Assembly: GCA_022790755.1 (NCBI GenBank)
Contig: JAAVXR010000062.1
Coordinates: forward strand, 1 to 33,649
Source: Hespellia sp.
Lineage (GTDB): Bacteria > Bacillota > Clostridia > Lachnospirales > Lachnospiraceae
Direction of reading: 5' to 3'
DNA length: 33,649 nt
Shown here: one piece after another, positions 1 to 7,773 of the stretch
How the letters are laid out: the number at the start of each line of letters is the position of its first letter
Position numbering within the stretch: the first letter of the stretch is position 1
Notes under the pieces: generated by a model
The model's input: the letters and a program-made list of their open reading frames with translations, nothing else
Told to the model about the DNA's origin: nothing
The model's database searches: none
Made by a program: the position numbers and the translations under genes

Positions 1-346
1 CAATGCGCCGTCCATGGCGCAGATCGGGCTTTCGTCGGCATCCTTGCCGCCGAATTGCTGTGGCTTGGCAGAACATGAAGAAGCACTAAGCTCCTGCGCA
101 GTCACAATTCCGAATACATTTTGTGCAATTTGCCAGGTATACTCTGAGAAAATAGCTTGTGACTTCCCGAATCTTTTTAGTGACGCCAAGAACGTGGTAT
201 GAGAGGTAGAGGGAAAGTTTGCCGGGAGGTATATATTCAGGGATGTCAAATGATTTTGACGTAAGAAAAGGCCGGATGTGAAAGTTTTTTGGTGGACAAT
301 CGTGTACATATATGGAAGGATGAGAGCGAAAGGAGAAGTTAGAGAT
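1..346. other. Left-edge region with no supported gene
   Basis: No complete gene can be defended here. The first roughly 80 bases are richer in G+C than what follows. They can be read as protein on the minus strand without a stop (a frame containing GGKDADESPICAMDGA running off the left edge) and on the plus strand up to a TGA at 76-78. Either could be the end of a gene lying outside the window, but neither has a clear start, a ribosome site or a recognisable motif. The rest (about 80-346) is AT-richer and looks like intergenic sequence in front of the XRE regulator gene. It contains a small inverted repeat at 245-260 and no convincing promoter pair. Confidence 0.5.
245..260. promoter_or_regulatory. 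Candidate operator: GTCAAA / TTTGAC inverted repeat
   Basis: A perfect 6-base inverted repeat (GTCAAA, spacer TGAT, TTTGAC) sits about 90 bases upstream of the XRE regulator start. Such a dyad could be an autoregulatory site, but the position is the only support. The right arm also contains TTGACG, which could serve as a -35 element, although no good -10 box follows at 16-18 bases. Confidence 0.25.
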
Positions 347-754
347 ATGAACATTGGATCCATGTTGAAAAATGCCAGGATAAGATCGGGATTGACGCAG
401 GAACGAGTGGCGGAGGAATTGCTGGTTTCTCGGCAGACGATCTCGAACTGGGAAAATGAAAAGACGTATCCGGACATCATGAGTGTGATCAAATTGAGTG
501 ATTTGTATGAGATCAGTCTGGATGAACTGTTGAAGGGAGATGAAAAGATGATGAAGCATTTGAACGAAAGTACGGATGTTGTAAAAAGTAATCGGAACTT
601 AATGATAGCTATTTTGGTAAATATCGTGGTTGTGGTTGGTATTGTGATATTTAATAGTGTGATCTCGGAGAATATCTATTTCATTGCCGGGGTTCTGATA
701 TTTGCTATTTTTAGCGCATTGATATTGTTTTACCAGATCATAAGCAGATTTTAG
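347..754 (+). CDS. XRE-family HTH regulator with two C-terminal membrane segments
   Basis: Encodes about 135 residues. Residues 4-58 form a classic Cro/CI-type helix-turn-helix (the stretch LTQERVAEELLVSRQTISNW is the HTH core, followed by ENEKTYPDI and a SLDELL helix). The C-terminal half is hydrophobic with two likely transmembrane helices (NLMIAILVNIVVVVGIVIF and IYFIAGVLIFAIFSALILF), so the protein is probably a membrane-tethered DNA-binding regulator. The frame is open from 278, but the ATG at 347 is preceded by AAAGGAGAAG at 330-339 and begins the domain exactly, so I chose it. Seventeen bases separate it from the next small membrane protein gene, suggesting co-transcription. The regulated genes are not evident. 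Confident in the domain call, not in the role. Confidence 0.85.
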   Translation: MNIGSMLKNARIRSGLTQERVAEELLVSRQTISNWENEKTYPDIMSVIKLSDLYEISLDELLKGDEKMMKHLNESTDVVKSNRNLMIAILVNIVVVVGIVIFNSVISENIYFIAGVLIFAIFSALILFYQIISRF

Positions 755-771
755 TCAGGAGGTTTATTACT

Positions 772-1092
772 ATGAAGTGGCAAAGGTTGTTATTTTTGGC
801 GATTGCGTTGATTGGCGGACTGAATTCCGTATATCAGATATATCGTATGACAGAAATTGACGCAAGAGCAAGAGGATTAAAACATCCGAAATTCTGGGGT
901 CTGTTCGCGATCAGCGGACAGGGAGGAGAAGGAATATTGCTCTATTTGTTAGGAAGAAGAAAATTTGTATCCGTGATATCGGAAAAAGACCAAAGAGAAA
1001 TAGAGTCCAGAAAAAAGAAAACGGGTGTTGGCCTGCTGTTTTTGGCGGTTGGGGCAGTGGGAATGGTACTGTGTATTGTGTTCTATATATAA
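772..1092 (+). CDS. Small membrane protein of unknown function
   Basis: Encodes 106 residues starting after a good ribosome site (CAGGAGG at 756-762). An N-terminal hydrophobic stretch (RLLFLAIALIGGL) and a C-terminal one (GVGLLFLAVGAVGMVLCIVF) flank a basic, polar middle containing RSKKK-like charge (ESRKKKTG). I do not recognise the family. It lies 17 bases after the membrane-tethered XRE regulator and is probably in the same transcript; pairs of an HTH regulator and a small membrane protein are common in Firmicutes, where the membrane protein can be a partner or target of the regulator. That link is inference only. It has no transporter or enzymatic motifs that I can see. Confidence 0.6.
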   Translation: MKWQRLLFLAIALIGGLNSVYQIYRMTEIDARARGLKHPKFWGLFAISGQGGEGILLYLLGRRKFVSVISEKDQREIESRKKKTGVGLLFLAVGAVGMVLCIVFYI

Positions 1093-1107
1093 AATCAAAA
1101 ATTACTA

Positions 1108-1136
1108 TTGCAATATACCCTTATGGGGTATATAAT
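1108..1136 (+). promoter_or_regulatory. csoR-copA promoter with embedded CsoR operator
   Basis: A -35 box TTGCAA (1108-1113) and a perfect -10 box TATAAT (1131-1136) are separated by 17 bases. Filling the spacer is a perfect dyad, ATATACCC (1113-1120), TTATG, GGGTATAT (1126-1133), which matches the known CsoR-type operator pattern (TACCC...GGGTA) seen in front of copZA in Bacillus. CsoR bound here would block RNA polymerase directly; Cu(I) binding would release it. Confidence 0.9.
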
Positions 1137-1170
1137 TGTAATAGATTTCAGACAGGAGGAACATAATATT

Positions 1171-1473
1171 ATGGAAGAGATCAGTCAATGCTGTCATCAG
1201 ACAAAAGAACGTTCCGAGAAAGAATATAAAGATCTGATTCATCGTCTGAATCGAATTGAGGGACAGGTGCGCGGTATCAGACGTATGGTGGAAAATGACG
1301 TGTATTGTACAGATATTCTGGTGCAAGTTTCTGCAGTCAATGCCGCCTTGAATAGCTTTAATAAAGTGTTGTTGGCCAATCATATCCGGACTTGTGTTGC
1401 AGAAGGGATTCGAGAAGGGAAAGATGAAAAGGTGGATGAATTGGTTGAGACACTTCAGAAATTAATGAAATGA
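1171..1473 (+). CDS. CsoR-family copper-sensing repressor
   Basis: Encodes 100 residues, the usual size of CsoR/RcnR-family all-helical repressors. The family signature is clear: HRLNRIEGQVRGIRRMV at the N-terminus, then the Cu(I) ligand triad Cys46 (VYCTDIL), His71 and Cys75 (NHIRTC), which is the C-H-C pattern of true copper CsoR proteins rather than the nickel or formaldehyde relatives. Extra Cys7-Cys8-His9 near the N-terminus may add metal binding. The ATG at 1171 is preceded by CAGGAGG at 1154-1160. The gene is first in an operon with copA and its promoter carries a CsoR operator, so it very likely represses itself and copA until Cu(I) rises. Confidence 0.93.
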   Translation: MEEISQCCHQTKERSEKEYKDLIHRLNRIEGQVRGIRRMVENDVYCTDILVQVSAVNAALNSFNKVLLANHIRTCVAEGIREGKDEKVDELVETLQKLMK

Positions 1474-1523
1474 TAGACCTGTTTGTACTATGAAACGTGC
1501 ACAGAATGGAGGAAGAGGAGATT

Positions 1524-4130
1524 ATGGAACAATATCATGTGACGGGTATGAGTTGTGCGGCCTGCAGTGCTCGTGTGGAGAAGGCGGTGGCCGGTGTGGC
1601 GGGGGTAGAATCCTGTTCGGTCAGTCTTTTGACCAATTCTATGGGCGTAGAAGGGGCAGCGTCGTCCATAGATATTATCGCTGCAGTGGAAGAAGCGGGA
1701 TATGGCGCATCCTTGAAAACAACCGAAAAGGCAAAAGAAGCAGGGGTGTCATCGGAAGAGAGTGATTTCCTGAAGGATAGGGAAACTCCGATTTTAAAGC
1801 AGCGCCTGATCGCTTCACTGCTTTTTTTGATTCCACTGATGTATGTTTCAATGGGACATATGATGTGGAACTGGCCGGTTCCATCTTTTATAGAAGGCAA
1901 TCATGTAGCGATGGGGCTGGTGCAGTTAATACTGACAGGGATTATCATGGTGGTGAATCAGAAGTTTTTTGTCAGTGGTTTGAAAGGGATCTTGCATCGA
2001 GCGCCCAATATGGATACGCTGGTTGCGCTGGGAGCGGGGGCATCTTTTGTGTACAGTACTTATGCATTGTTTGCGATGACAGATGCACAGATGCGCGGAG
2101 ACATGCAGGCGGTAATGTCCTATATGCACGAGTTTTATTTTGAATCTGCGGCCATGATTCTGACCCTGATAACGGTGGGCAAGATGCTGGAGGCGCGTTC
2201 GAAAGGGCGAACGACAGATGCGCTCAAGAGTCTGATGAAGTTGGCGCCGAAGACAGCGGTGGTTCTGAAAAACGGTGTGGAGACGGAAGTACCTGTGGAT
2301 CAGGTGAAAAAGAACGATGTATTTATCGTAAGACCCGGGGAAAATATACCGGTAGATGGGATTGTGTTGGAAGGAAGCAGCGCGGTCAATGAATCGGCGT
2401 TAACGGGAGAGAGTATTCCGGTGGATAAGGCAGAAGGAGATTTGGTATCTGCGGCGACGCTGAATCAATCCGGGTTCTTGAAATGTGAGGCGTCGAGAGT
2501 CGGGGAGGACACGACATTATCTCAGATTATTCAGATGGTCAGCGATGCAGCGGCGACAAAGGCGCCGATAGCTAAAGTGGCGGATAGAGTGTCCGGTGTA
2601 TTTGTGCCGACGGTGATTGCGATTGCAGCGGTAACATTTCTGGTTTGGATGTTGGCCGGACAAAGCATTGGATTTGCCATTGCCAGAGGAGTATCGGTAT
2701 TGGTGATCAGTTGCCCATGTGCGTTAGGTCTGGCGACACCGGTTGCGATCATGGTTGGAAATGGCATGGGTGCGAAAAATGGTATCATGTTTAAAACGGC
2801 GGTGTCGCTGGAGGAAACCGGAAAGGTGAAGGTGGTTGCTCTGGATAAGACGGGAACCATCACCAGTGGAATGCCAAAAGTGACGGATGTGATACCAGGG
2901 GATGGAATTACAGAGCGGGAGTTGTTGGAACAGGCTTTTGCGTTGGAAAAGAAAAGTGAGCATCCGTTGGCGGGAGCAATTTTGCAACGGGCGGAGGAAG
3001 AAGGGCTTGTGGCGCAGGAAGTCTCTGATTTTAAAGCTGTTCCGGGAAATGGATTGTCCGCAAAGCTGGGGGAAGATCTTCTGGCGGGAGGGAATCTGCA
3101 GTTTATCGAACAGAGTGCAAAAGTACCGTCAGCAATGAAAGAAAAGGCAGAAATGTTATCCTCAGAAGGAAAGACGCCTTTGTTCTTCGGCAGGAATGGG
3201 AAAATGATCGGAATCATTGCAGTGGCTGATGTGATCAAGAAGGATAGTCCGCAGGCGATCAAAGAGTTAAAAGACATGGGAATCCACGTGGTTATGCTGA
3301 CCGGGGATAATGAACGCACCGCACAGGCAATCGGGAGGCAAGCCGGTGTGAGTGAAGTGATCGCCGGAGTGCTGCCCGATGGAAAAGAAAACGTCATCCG
3401 CTCTTTGAAGGAAAAAGGAAAAGTGGCAATGGTGGGGGACGGTATCAATGATGCGCCGGCGTTGACCCGTGCGGACATGGGGATTGCGATTGGCGCGGGG
3501 ACGGATATTGCGATTGATGCGGCAGACATTGTATTGATGAAGAGCCGTCTGAGAGATGTGCCGGCGGCGATACGTCTGAGCCGGGCAACCTTGAAAAATA
3601 TTCATGAGAATCTGTTTTGGGCATTTTTCTACAATGTCATTGGAATACCGCTTGCAGCGGGTGTGTGGTATCCGTTGCTTGGTTGGAAACTGAACCCGAT
3701 GTTTGGCGCTGCGGCAATGAGTTTATCCAGTTTTTGCGTCGTGACTAATGCGTTGCGGCTGAACTGGCTGAACATGTATCCGAATGGGAAATCTGTGCCA
3801 GACGATAGCAAACAGGGGACGACACAAAAAAAGACAGAAGAGAAAAGGTTCGATGCAGAGGAAGAAAACCTGCTCAAAGAAAAGAAAGAAATGACAAACA
3901 ATGAAAAGGAGGAAACAACCATGGAAAAAACAATGAAAATCGAGGGAATGATGTGTGAACATTGTGAGGCAAGAGTAAAAAAAGTGCTGGAAGCCCTGGA
4001 AGGTGTGGGCGCGGCGGCGGTCAGTCATAAAGACGGGACGGCAGTCGTTACACTGACTGCAGAGGTGGCGGATGATTTGCTACAAAGTACGGTGGAAGCG
4101 CAGGATTATAAAGTGCTGGAAATTCGATGA
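1524..4130 (+). CDS. CopA-type Cu(I)-exporting P1B ATPase with C-terminal CopZ-like domain
   Basis: Encodes 868 residues from the ATG at 1524 (GAGGAG directly upstream; a GTG at 1497 and ATG at 1506 are alternatives). Domains in order: N-terminal heavy-metal domain with GMSCAAC (Cys11, Cys14); membrane helices; actuator loop TGES (294-297); metal-site helix with CPC (397-399); phosphorylation motif DKTGT (441-445); SEHPLAG in the nucleotide-binding domain; GDGINDAP; last two helices. A charged linker rich in K and E (about 755-799) then leads to a second heavy-metal domain with MMCEHC (Cys811, Cys814). It pumps Cu(I) out of the cytoplasm. It follows csoR by 50 bases and shares its CsoR-controlled promoter. 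The C-terminal metal domain is preceded by its own ribosome site (see separate entry). Confidence 0.95.
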   Translation: MEQYHVTGMSCAACSARVEKAVAGVAGVESCSVSLLTNSMGVEGAASSIDIIAAVEEAGYGASLKTTEKAKEAGVSSEESDFLKDRETPILKQRLIASLLFLIPLMYVSMGHMMWNWPVPSFIEGNHVAMGLVQLILTGIIMVVNQKFFVSGLKGILHRAPNMDTLVALGAGASFVYSTYALFAMTDAQMRGDMQAVMSYMHEFYFESAAMILTLITVGKMLEARSKGRTTDALKSLMKLAPKTAVVLKNGVETEVPVDQVKKNDVFIVRPGENIPVDGIVLEGSSAVNESALTGESIPVDKAEGDLVSAATLNQSGFLKCEASRVGEDTTLSQIIQMVSDAAATKAPIAKVADRVSGVFVPTVIAIAAVTFLVWMLAGQSIGFAIARGVSVLVISCPCALGLATPVAIMVGNGMGAKNGIMFKTAVSLEETGKVKVVALDKTGTITSGMPKVTDVIPGDGITERELLEQAFALEKKSEHPLAGAILQRAEEEGLVAQEVSDFKAVPGNGLSAKLGEDLLAGGNLQFIEQSAKVPSAMKEKAEMLSSEGKTPLFFGRNGKMIGIIAVADVIKKDSPQAIKELKDMGIHVVMLTGDNERTAQAIGRQAGVSEVIAGVLPDGKENVIRSLKEKGKVAMVGDGINDAPALTRADMGIAIGAGTDIAIDAADIVLMKSRLRDVPAAIRLSRATLKNIHENLFWAFFYNVIGIPLAAGVWYPLLGWKLNPMFGAAAMSLSSFCVVTNALRLNWLNMYPNGKSVPDDSKQGTTQKKTEEKRFDAEEENLLKEKKEMTNNEKEETTMEKTMKIEGMMCEHCEARVKKVLEALEGVGAAAVSHKDGTAVVTLTAEVADDLLQSTVEAQDYKVLEIR
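3904..3923 (+). promoter_or_regulatory. Internal ribosome-binding site and ATG before the CopZ-like domain
   Basis: Within copA and in frame with it, AAAAGGAGG (3904-3912) lies 8 bases before ATG (3921-3923). This is a better ribosome site than that of many genes in the window. Initiation here would give a free 69-residue protein consisting only of the metal-binding domain. Confidence 0.6.
3921..4130 (+). CDS. Possible independently translated CopZ-like copper chaperone (in frame inside copA)
   Basis: If translated from the internal ATG, this yields 69 residues, the normal size of stand-alone CopZ. It begins [18 protein letters not shown], with the CxxC Cu(I) site at residues 12 and 15, and ends at the copA stop. 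The frame is the same as copA, so the same residues are also the C-terminal domain of the pump. Whether a free product is made cannot be decided from the sequence; the strong ribosome site and the disordered linker just upstream argue for an ancestral separate copZ gene that became fused and may still be translated separately. No stop codon remains between the two. Confidence 0.4.
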   Translation: MEKTMKIEGMMCEHCEARVKKVLEALEGVGAAAVSHKDGTAVVTLTAEVADDLLQSTVEAQDYKVLEIR

Positions 4131-4159
4131 AAAGACCGGAAAAAGAAGGCTCTGATTTC

Positions 4160-4188
4160 TTGTGAAAAATGACATTTTGTGGTAGAAT
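4160..4188 (+). promoter_or_regulatory. Promoter for trmO
   Basis: TTGTGA (4160-4165) and TAGAAT (4183-4188) are spaced by 17 bases, 37 bases upstream of the TrmO start codon. The spacing and -10 match the housekeeping sigma factor consensus; the -35 is 4 of 6. Confidence 0.6.
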
Positions 4189-4224
4189 ACTAAAGACATT
4201 GGCAGAGGAGAGGGAATCAAATTT

Positions 4225-5868
4225 ATGAAGCCGATTGCACATATATGCAGCGATTTTCCAATGAAGTTTGGGATTCCTCGTCAGAGCGGACTGGCAGATG
4301 CAAAAGCCAGAATCGTATTTGAGCCGGAATATCGGGTCAAAGAAGCGTTTCGCGGACTGGAATGTTTTTCACATATCTGGCTGATCTGGAATTTTTCAGA
4401 AGTTGAGCAAGAAAAGTGGAACCCTACGGTGCGTCCGCCCCGACTCGGTGGAAATATGCGGGTGGGCGTATTCGCGTCCCGTTCTCCGTTTCGCCCCAAC
4501 CCGATTGGATTGTCCAGTGTCAGATTAGAAAAAATAGAAACCGATGCAAAGGACGGACCGATTTTGGTGGTAACAGGAGCTGATCTCATGGATGGCACCC
4601 CAATTTATGATATCAAACCATATCTTCCGTATACAGATTGTCATCCACAAGCGAAGTATGGTTTTGCTGATCCTATGAATAGGAAACCTCTTACAGTCCA
4701 AATTCCGGAAAGATTTGCAAGAATGCTTTCCGAAGAACAACGAAAGGTCTTGTATCAACTGCTTGCGCAGGACCCGCGTCCGTCTTATCAGAACGATCCA
4801 CAGCGTGTTTATGGGATGGAGTATGCGCAGTGGGAGATCAAGTTCCAGGTGGATCAGGAGACTCTTTGTGTGTGTCAGGTAGAGCGCAGGCGTGATTCGA
4901 GAGAGGCGCACAGAAATGAAAGGGATAGTTCCCTTTGGGGAATAGGAGGAAAGATTATGGCAAATGCAACATTAGTAATTATGGCAGCGGGAATCGGAAG
5001 CCGTTTTGGTGGAGGAATCAAGCAGTTGGAGGCTATGGGGCCGAATGGGGAGATTATCATGGATTATTCGATCTATGATGCGAAAGAAGCAGGATTTGAC
5101 AAGGTTGTGTTTGTCATCCGCAAGGATCTTGAAAAAGATTTCAAAGAGGTAATTGGGGATCGAATCGGGAAAGTGATTGATGTTGATTATGCCTATCAGG
5201 AGTTGGATGATATCCCGGAGAAATATCGCGATCGTTTTCAGGGAAGAACGAAGCCCTGGGGAACTGGACAGGCGATTCTGTGTTGTAAAGACCTGGTCAA
5301 AGAACCGTTCTTGGTAATCAATGCAGATGATTATTATGGAAAAGAGGCTTATGTGGAGGCCTATCGTTATCTGAAAGAAGAACGTTCTCACGCAGAGAAG
5401 ATGCAGATTGGGATGGTAGGATTCGTTCTGGGAAATACGCTGAGTGATAATGGTTCTGTTACCCGCGGAGTCTGTAAAGTGGATGCAAATCGCATGCTGA
5501 CGGATATTGTGGAAACTTCCAATATTGTCAAAACTGCAGATGGAGCAGCTGTGGAGACAGAAGGTATACAGAAACCATTGGATGTAAATTCTCCGGTATC
5601 CATGAATATGTGGGCGCTGTATCCAGAAATTTTCCAGGTGCTTGAGACAGAGTTTGAAGAATTTTTGTGTCGAGTGCCAGAGGGGAATCTCAAGGCAGAG
5701 TATTTGTTGCCTACGATCATCGGTGATCTGCTTGCCGCAGGTAAAGTGGATGTGACGGTGTTAACATCCAATGATAAGTGGTTTGGAGTGACTTATAAAG
5801 AAGATAAAGAAACCGTAGTTGCTGCGATTCGAGAACTGCTGGAAAAGGGAATGTACCCGAATATGTAG
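4225..5868 (+). CDS. TrmO tRNA methyltransferase fused in frame to a nucleotidyltransferase
   Basis: One uninterrupted frame of 547 residues. Residues 1 to about 230 are TrmO (TsaA/UPF0066), which uses S-adenosylmethionine to methylate t6A37 of tRNA to m6t6A. Family motifs are RPPRLGG, SRSPFRPNPIGLS and DGTPIYDIKPYLPYTD. Residues 245-547 are a separate nucleotidyltransferase (next entry). The joining segment (about 231-244, RDSREAHRNERDSS region) is polar, does not resemble either family, and contains a 7-bp hairpin and a ribosome site. TrmO alone is about 235 residues in E. coli, so the fusion looks like loss of the trmO stop codon. Stops exist just there in another frame (TGA 4917-4919, TAG 4926-4928), so a one-base indel, real or a sequencing error, would restore two genes. 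Start ATG at 4225 follows GAGGAGAGGGA. Confidence 0.8.
   Translation: MKPIAHICSDFPMKFGIPRQSGLADAKARIVFEPEYRVKEAFRGLECFSHIWLIWNFSEVEQEKWNPTVRPPRLGGNMRVGVFASRSPFRPNPIGLSSVRLEKIETDAKDGPILVVTGADLMDGTPIYDIKPYLPYTDCHPQAKYGFADPMNRKPLTVQIPERFARMLSEEQRKVLYQLLAQDPRPSYQNDPQRVYGMEYAQWEIKFQVDQETLCVCQVERRRDSREAHRNERDSSLWGIGGKIMANATLVIMAAGIGSRFGGGIKQLEAMGPNGEIIMDYSIYDAKEAGFDKVVFVIRKDLEKDFKEVIGDRIGKVIDVDYAYQELDDIPEKYRDRFQGRTKPWGTGQAILCCKDLVKEPFLVINADDYYGKEAYVEAYRYLKEERSHAEKMQIGMVGFVLGNTLSDNGSVTRGVCKVDANRMLTDIVETSNIVKTADGAAVETEGIQKPLDVNSPVSMNMWALYPEIFQVLETEFEEFLCRVPEGNLKAEYLLPTIIGDLLAAGKVDVTVLTSNDKWFGVTYKEDKETVVAAIRELLEKGMYPNM
4919..4936 (+). other. Hairpin in the trmO / nucleotidyltransferase junction
   Basis: AAAGGGA (4919-4925), loop TAGT, TCCCTTT (4930-4936): a perfect 7-bp stem just before the TAGGAGGA ribosome site (4943-4950). 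It lies where an intergenic region would be expected and could tune access to the second start. Confidence 0.4.
4957..5868 (+). CDS. Nucleotidyltransferase (NTP-transferase family), internal start
   Basis: From the ATG at 4957, preceded by TAGGAGGA with ideal spacing, this gives a 303-residue protein beginning MANATLVIMAAGIGSRFG. The MAAGxGSRFGG..KQ motif binds the nucleotide in the NTP-transferase (sugar-1-phosphate or choline-phosphate nucleotidyltransferase) superfamily; INADDYYG carries the metal-binding Asp pair and KPWGTGQA is another conserved patch. The substrate is not evident from sequence: a sugar phosphate is likely, choline phosphate is possible. The natural protein most likely starts here; it shares its frame with trmO upstream. 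A strong terminator follows at 5891. Confidence 0.75.
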   Translation: MANATLVIMAAGIGSRFGGGIKQLEAMGPNGEIIMDYSIYDAKEAGFDKVVFVIRKDLEKDFKEVIGDRIGKVIDVDYAYQELDDIPEKYRDRFQGRTKPWGTGQAILCCKDLVKEPFLVINADDYYGKEAYVEAYRYLKEERSHAEKMQIGMVGFVLGNTLSDNGSVTRGVCKVDANRMLTDIVETSNIVKTADGAAVETEGIQKPLDVNSPVSMNMWALYPEIFQVLETEFEEFLCRVPEGNLKAEYLLPTIIGDLLAAGKVDVTVLTSNDKWFGVTYKEDKETVVAAIRELLEKGMYPNM

Positions 5869-5890
5869 AAAGAAACTAGAAGTTGAAAGG

Positions 5891-5926
5891 CCCCCGCTGC
5901 ATGGTAAATCTGCAATGGGGGTTTTC
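5891..5926 (+). terminator. Rho-independent terminator after the nucleotidyltransferase
   Basis: CCCCCGCTGCA (5891-5901) pairs with TGCAATGGGGG (5911-5921) around a 9-base loop, with one G-T and one mismatch, and is followed by TTTT. It separates the trmO transcript from the Fe-S genes. Confidence 0.8.
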
Positions 5927-5968
5927 CAATAGGCGCTCAATAAATAATAGACGCGGCGAGTGTATGTA

Positions 5969-5977
5969 TGGTATGAT
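5969..5977 (+). promoter_or_regulatory. Possible extended -10 promoter for the sms genes
   Basis: TGGTATGAT (5969-5977) fits an extended -10 element (TGnTATnAT) after the terminator and 38 bases before the GTG start of smsC. No good -35 is seen at the matching distance, and a second TATAAT occurs at 5995-6000 too close to the start to be used easily. Confidence 0.4.
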
Positions 5978-6014
5978 AAAAAACATATATAAATTATAAT
6001 GAGGAAGTGACAGC

Positions 6015-6758
6015 GTGTTAGTTGTAGAACATTTATCATATGATGTGACGGAAGAGGGGAAACAGTCGGAGATTTTATCCGATGTCAGTTTTTCGGTGGA
6101 AGAAGGAGAGATGTTGGTAATTACAGGTCCAAACGGGGGCGGAAAATCCACGTTGGCCAAGCTTCTGATGGGGATCAATCAGCCGACAGAAGGTCGCATT
6201 CTGCTGAGTGGACAAGATATCACAGGATTATCCATTGATGAGAGGGCGAAGGCGGGGATAGGATTTGCGTTCCAACAGCCTCCTAGATTTAAAGGAATGA
6301 CAGTCAGACGGCTCCTGTCACTTGCGGCGGGAGAGACATTGTCGGAGGATAGATGCTGTGATCTCCTGAGCAGTGTCGGACTCTGTGCACAGGAATATAT
6401 CAATCGGGAGGCGGACGCCACCTTATCAGGCGGCGAGATGAAACGGATTGAGATAGCAACGGTTCTGGCCAGACCACATCAGATCAGTATTTTTGATGAA
6501 CCCGAAGCGGGAATTGATCTATGGAGTTTTTCCATGCTGATGAAACGTTTTGAGCAGCTTCATCAGGAGAAGCGATCCAGTATGCTTTTGATTTCACATC
6601 AGGAGCGGATCATCGAGATGGCAGATCAGATCATGATCATTTCTGACGGAAAAGTGGAGGCAAAGGGAGATGCGGATGAGATGATGCCACGTCTTTTTGG
6701 AGAACAACAGGGAGACTGTCTTTGCAAGCAGAATGGAGGCGGGTATTGTAATGCTTGA
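6015..6758 (+). CDS. SufC/SmsC Fe-S cluster assembly ATPase
   Basis: Encodes 247 residues of an ABC-type ATPase of the SufC family. Walker A GPNGGGKST (about 38-46), Q-loop FAFQQP, signature LSGGEMKR, Walker B ISIFDEPEAGID and the H-loop His in LLISHQE are all intact. SufC forms a complex with SufB/SufD-type scaffold proteins and powers cluster assembly in the cytoplasm. The start is GTG at 6015 with GAGGAAG 7 bases upstream; there is no ATG alternative that keeps the first strand. Its stop overlaps the next gene by 8 bases (ATGCTTGA). The C-terminal tail holds three Cys (GDCLCKQNGGGYC), of unknown meaning. No sufS, sufU or second SufB/D lies nearby, which matches the minimal two-gene SMS arrangement known from anaerobes. 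Confidence 0.92.
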   Translation: MLVVEHLSYDVTEEGKQSEILSDVSFSVEEGEMLVITGPNGGGKSTLAKLLMGINQPTEGRILLSGQDITGLSIDERAKAGIGFAFQQPPRFKGMTVRRLLSLAAGETLSEDRCCDLLSSVGLCAQEYINREADATLSGGEMKRIEIATVLARPHQISIFDEPEAGIDLWSFSMLMKRFEQLHQEKRSSMLLISHQERIIEMADQIMIISDGKVEAKGDADEMMPRLFGEQQGDCLCKQNGGGYCNA

Positions 6759-7707
6759 GAATGTGAACAAAAATGATACCGGCATCGCCCGGTTGGATCA
6801 AGTGACGGAACATGTGCTGAGCGTGATCGACGAGATGGGGTTTCGCCAGGAGGGGGCATTTAATCTCCGGTTGAACGGTATGGCGGTGTGTCACGGGGAT
6901 AGCAGGCATATCCAGATCGTGAAGAAGGAGGATAAGCCTGGAATTGACGTGTTGATCAGTAAGGATGCGAAAAATGAACAGGTGCATATCCCTGTTGTGT
7001 TGACCGAAGAAGGGGTGGATGTCGTATATAATGACTTTTATGTGGAGGAAGGTGCGGACGTTACGATTGTGGCGGGCTGTGGAATACATGGAGAAGGTTG
7101 CAGCGAGAGCCGTCACGACGGAATTCATACCTTTCATGTAGCAAAAAGTGCAAATGTCCGCTATGTGGAGAACCATTATGCCGAGGGAAACGGCAGCGGG
7201 CAGAAAGTGTTAAATCCTGTCACTAAAATCTATGTTGGAGAGGATGCGGTGTTTACGTTGGAGACTGCACAGATTAAAGGCGTGGATGCTACAAAGCGGG
7301 AGACATATGTCGAGCTGGAGAAGAATGCAAAACTATTTGTGACGGAAAAATTGATGACGCACGATACACAGACAGCCATCTCGAATATGGATGTAAAACT
7401 CAAAGGAGCAGGCAGCTCCGCGCGGATTATTTCTCGATCAGTGGCGAAAGGGACTTCCAATCAAGTGTTTCATCCAAAAGCGATTGGGGAAAATCTGTGT
7501 CATGCGCATGTACAATGTGATTCCATTATTATGGACCATGCGGAAATCAGTTCCATACCGGAAATTAATGCAAAACACGTAGACGCACAGATTGTGCATG
7601 AGGCGGCGATCGGAAGAATCAACGATGAGCAGTTAATCAAGTTGCGTACGTTTGGACTGTCGGAGGAAGAAGCAGAATCTGTCATAATAGAAGACTTTCT
7701 TAAATGA
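6751..7707 (+). CDS. SufB/SufD-type scaffold, single-copy (SmsB of the minimal SUF system)
   Basis: Encodes 318 residues from the ATG at 6751, which overlaps the end of smsC; GGAGG lies 11 bases upstream. The protein is the single SufBD-family beta-helix scaffold: recognisable segments are HTFHVAKSANVRYVENHYAE, SRSVAKGTSNQVFHPKAIG, CHAHVQCDSIIMD and the C-terminal HEAAIGRINDEQLIKLRTFG, which contains the conserved Glu and the neighbourhood of the cluster-building His/Glu of SufB. At 318 residues it is much shorter than SufB (about 470) and close to SmsB. It should dimerise and bind SmsC to build Fe-S clusters. A separate cysteine desulfurase is not encoded here, so sulfur may come from elsewhere or from sulfide; that is inference. 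Confidence 0.88.
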   Translation: MLENVNKNDTGIARLDQVTEHVLSVIDEMGFRQEGAFNLRLNGMAVCHGDSRHIQIVKKEDKPGIDVLISKDAKNEQVHIPVVLTEEGVDVVYNDFYVEEGADVTIVAGCGIHGEGCSESRHDGIHTFHVAKSANVRYVENHYAEGNGSGQKVLNPVTKIYVGEDAVFTLETAQIKGVDATKRETYVELEKNAKLFVTEKLMTHDTQTAISNMDVKLKGAGSSARIISRSVAKGTSNQVFHPKAIGENLCHAHVQCDSIIMDHAEISSIPEINAKHVDAQIVHEAAIGRINDEQLIKLRTFGLSEEEAESVIIEDFLK

Positions 7708-7773
7708 ACCTGCATGGCATCATCTATGGCCAATGTACGAATAAATCACAAATGAGAAGGAGAGAGTATTAAA

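Noticed and set aside
14-202. 62-residue open frame on the plus strand at the left edge
   Set aside because: No ribosome site, no motif, Cys-rich unnatural composition, and it competes with an equally open frame on the opposite strand.
2531-3529. 332-residue open frame on the minus strand
   Set aside because: Lies entirely opposite copA; composition (Ser/Pro/Ala/Ile repeats) is typical of an antisense shadow.
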